Below are positions 5,950 to 7,570 of a stretch of 7,570 bases of DNA, piece after piece. Numbering within the stretch: position 1 is the stretch's first letter; each line of letters starts with the position of its first letter. A program made the translations under genes and the position numbers. The stretch is from Eubacterium sp. (GTDB taxonomy: Bacteria > Bacillota > Clostridia > Oscillospirales > Acutalibacteraceae), in contig JAIDLO010000197.1 of assembly GCA_029050995.1 (NCBI GenBank), forward strand, positions 1 through 7,570. Direction: 5' to 3'. The notes below the pieces were generated by a model, which did no database searches, was not told the origin of the DNA, and saw only the letters and a program-made list of their open reading frames with translations.

Positions 5950-7440
5950 TTATTTGCCAAACTTAATAACATTCCAGGAAAACGGTTTAACAGCCACTGT
6001 TGCAACAGAGTTTTCCATAGTTGGCAGTTCATTTAAATGCGGCTTAACAAATGGATTATCAATTCCGTTTTCTGCATTCTTGTCATAGCCGTCCATTGAA
6101 ATAAATTCCTTTGGTTTGTATCCTTCAAAATCCAATAAGTTTACATCAATAACGGCGCCGTCCTCTTGCGATTTATTTACGCAGAAGATAACCAGCTCTT
6201 CATTTTCCTCATCATATGTAGCAATGCTTTCAAGATAAGGAACATCCGTAAATGCCTTGCAATCATATTTCGGGCAGTTGATAATCGGATTAAGTGCAAC
6301 GCCCTTGCCGAAGTTTGATAAATGCTCAAACGGATAGAAAATAGTCTGTTTAAATATACCGCCGCCAGTTTGTGTGAAGATTGGTGCGATAACATTAACA
6401 AGCTGTGCAAGGCACGCAATCTTAATTCTGTCACAATGGCGAAGCAGGGTAATCAGCATTGCGCCAATCAGAAGTGCATCTTCAAAATTATAAATGTCTT
6501 CAAGTCTTGGCGGTGCATAGTCCCAAGGCTTATGCGGCGCATTATTACTATGATACCAAACATTCCATTCATCAAAGGAAAGGTTAATCGTTTTATTGCT
6601 GCGTTTTTTTGCTTTTACATAGTCACAAACGCAAATTACAGTATAGATAAACTCTTCTAATTCAAGCGTTCTTGCAAGGAAGGATGGCGTATCGTCATCA
6701 TGATTTCCATAATATTGATGAAGAGAAACATAATCAATGCTGTCATATGCAATCTCAAGCGAGGTTTGCTCCCACTGTCCGAAGGTTGGAGAATTTCTTG
6801 ATGACGAACCACACAGTACGGTTTCAATTGAGTCATCCGTCCATTTCATCATTTTGGAGGCTTCGTTTGCAATAAGACCATAGTCTGTTGCAGTTTTGGC
6901 ACCCATCTGCCATCTACCGTCCATTTCGTTTCCAAGACACCAGAGCTTTACGCCCCAAGGCTCATCATATCCGTGCGCTTTTCTTAAATCAGACCAAGCT
7001 GAATTTCCCTTGTGGTTCATATATTCAACAAGGTTTCTTGCTTCCTCCGGTCCTCTTGTTCCAAGGTTAACTGCCATCATACAATCGGAATTTGCCTTTT
7101 TGCACCATTTCATAAACTCATTTGTACCAAAGGTATTCGGCTCCGTTGTATTCCAAGCTAAGTCAAGGCGAGTCGGTCTGTTTTCAACAGGACCAACACC
7201 ATCTTCCCAGTTGTAGCCCGAAACAAAGTTGCCGCCGGGATAACGAACGATCGGAACATTAAGCTTTTTAACCAGATCAAGAACATCCTGACGGAAACCA
7301 TCTTCATCAGCAGTCGGATGTCCCGGTTCATAAATGCCGCCATAAACCGCTCTTCCTAAATGCTCAATGAATGAGCCGTAAATTCTGTTGTCGATTTCGC
7401 CGATTTTAAATTCCTTAGCGAGTGTAATTTTTGCTTTCAT
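5950..7440 (-). CDS. abfA: Alpha-L-arabinofuranosidase, GH51, intracellular
   Basis: This complete 496-residue protein is a glycoside hydrolase family 51 enzyme that releases L-arabinose from arabinofuranosyl-containing oligosaccharides such as arabinan or arabinoxylan fragments. N-terminal motifs YGSFIEHLGRAVYGGIYEPG (21-40) and VRYPGGNFVSGYNWEDGVGP (65-84) are hallmark sequences. The acid/base glutamate is Glu172 in WCLGNEMDG and the nucleophile is Glu291 in FDEWNVWY. His241 in SLHQYYGNH is the conserved substrate-site histidine region. The C-terminal 110 or so residues fit the usual beta domain. Length matches the family norm of about 500. There is no signal peptide, so it acts on imported oligosaccharides in the cytoplasm. 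The ATG has AAGGAG 7 nt upstream. A strong promoter lies just upstream and a hairpin terminator follows, so it appears to be transcribed alone. Confidence 0.96.
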   Translation of the reverse strand: MKAKITLAKEFKIGEIDNRIYGSFIEHLGRAVYGGIYEPGHPTADEDGFRQDVLDLVKKLNVPIVRYPGGNFVSGYNWEDGVGPVENRPTRLDLAWNTTEPNTFGTNEFMKWCKKANSDCMMAVNLGTRGPEEARNLVEYMNHKGNSAWSDLRKAHGYDEPWGVKLWCLGNEMDGRWQMGAKTATDYGLIANEASKMMKWTDDSIETVLCGSSSRNSPTFGQWEQTSLEIAYDSIDYVSLHQYYGNHDDDTPSFLARTLELEEFIYTVICVCDYVKAKKRSNKTINLSFDEWNVWYHSNNAPHKPWDYAPPRLEDIYNFEDALLIGAMLITLLRHCDRIKIACLAQLVNVIAPIFTQTGGGIFKQTIFYPFEHLSNFGKGVALNPIINCPKYDCKAFTDVPYLESIATYDEENEELVIFCVNKSQEDGAVIDVNLLDFEGYKPKEFISMDGYDKNAENGIDNPFVKPHLNELPTMENSVATVAVKPFSWNVIKFGK

Positions 7441-7447
7441 ATGGATA

Positions 7448-7453
7448 CTCCTT
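7448..7453 (-). promoter_or_regulatory. abfA: Ribosome binding site of the arabinofuranosidase gene
   Basis: AAGGAG lies 7 nt before the ATG at 7438-7440. This near-consensus site supports the chosen start. Confidence 0.85.
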
Positions 7454-7479
7454 ATTTATTGCAAATGATTTATGTGTTC

Positions 7480-7508
7480 ATTTTAGCATAACATATTTTT
7501 CTAATCAA
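7480..7508 (-). promoter_or_regulatory. abfA: Sigma-A-type promoter with extended -10 for the arabinofuranosidase gene
   Basis: On the minus strand the -35 box TTGATT (7503-7508) and the -10 box TAAAAT (7480-7485) are separated by exactly 17 nt. TG-C directly precedes the -10 box, giving an extended -10. Transcription would start near 7473, leaving a leader of about 30 nt with the ribosome binding site. Confidence 0.8.
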
Positions 7509-7570
7509 CAGAAAATCGGAATACACAAAATCCTCTCCGTTTCTTATACTCGAATTTCAAAACGTTTATC
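7509..7570. other. Upstream edge region with no gene; weak CG-centred palindrome
   Basis: No coding start or RNA gene is seen in these 62 bases. AAACGTTT (7560-7567) is a perfect 8-bp palindrome centred on CG, the core shape of many LacI-family operators. It fits the CcpA cre consensus poorly (several mismatches). It lies about 50 bp upstream of the -35 box. An operator role is speculative. Confidence 0.2.

Overview
The window is a low-GC stretch in which every credible gene lies on the minus strand. It reads as sugar catabolism of a plant-glycan-using, Clostridia-like Firmicute (gut Ruminococcus/Oscillospiraceae type). That assignment is inference from base composition, strong GGAG-type ribosome binding sites, a TTG start and the gene families; no rRNA, tRNA or other phylogenetic marker is present.

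Region 7441-7570 holds the promoter and ribosome binding site of a GH51 alpha-L-arabinofuranosidase (5950-7440), which ends in a hairpin terminator (5901-5932). The gap 5499-5949 has no gene. It contains that terminator, a roughly 280-bp non-coding MITE-like element with 20-bp terminal inverted repeats and two internal stem arms (5613-5892), a separate dyad that could be an operator (5578-5608), and an AT-rich leader. From 5498 to the left edge runs a tightly packed five-gene operon, in transcription order: glucose-dehydrogenase-like sugar dehydrogenase (TTG start), LgoD-like zinc dehydrogenase, UxaB tagaturonate reductase, UxaA altronate dehydratase, and an amidohydrolase/lactonase-like protein cut by the window edge. 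The junctions are ATGA overlap, 3-nt gap, 16-nt overlap and ATGA overlap.

The five enzymes can be ordered into one route: L-galactose to L-galactonolactone (sugar 1-dehydrogenase), to L-galactonate (lactonase), to D-tagaturonate (LgoD), to D-altronate (UxaB), to 2-keto-3-deoxy-D-gluconate (UxaA). The last two steps rest on clear family recognition. LgoD is well supported. The first two steps are inferred from family and context. No uronate isomerase (UxaC) is seen, which fits tagaturonate being made by oxidation of an aldonate rather than from galacturonate. KDG kinase/aldolase, a transporter and a regulator are not in the window. This candidate L-galactose-type operon next to an arabinofuranosidase, with an unusual first dehydrogenase, is the most interesting content here.
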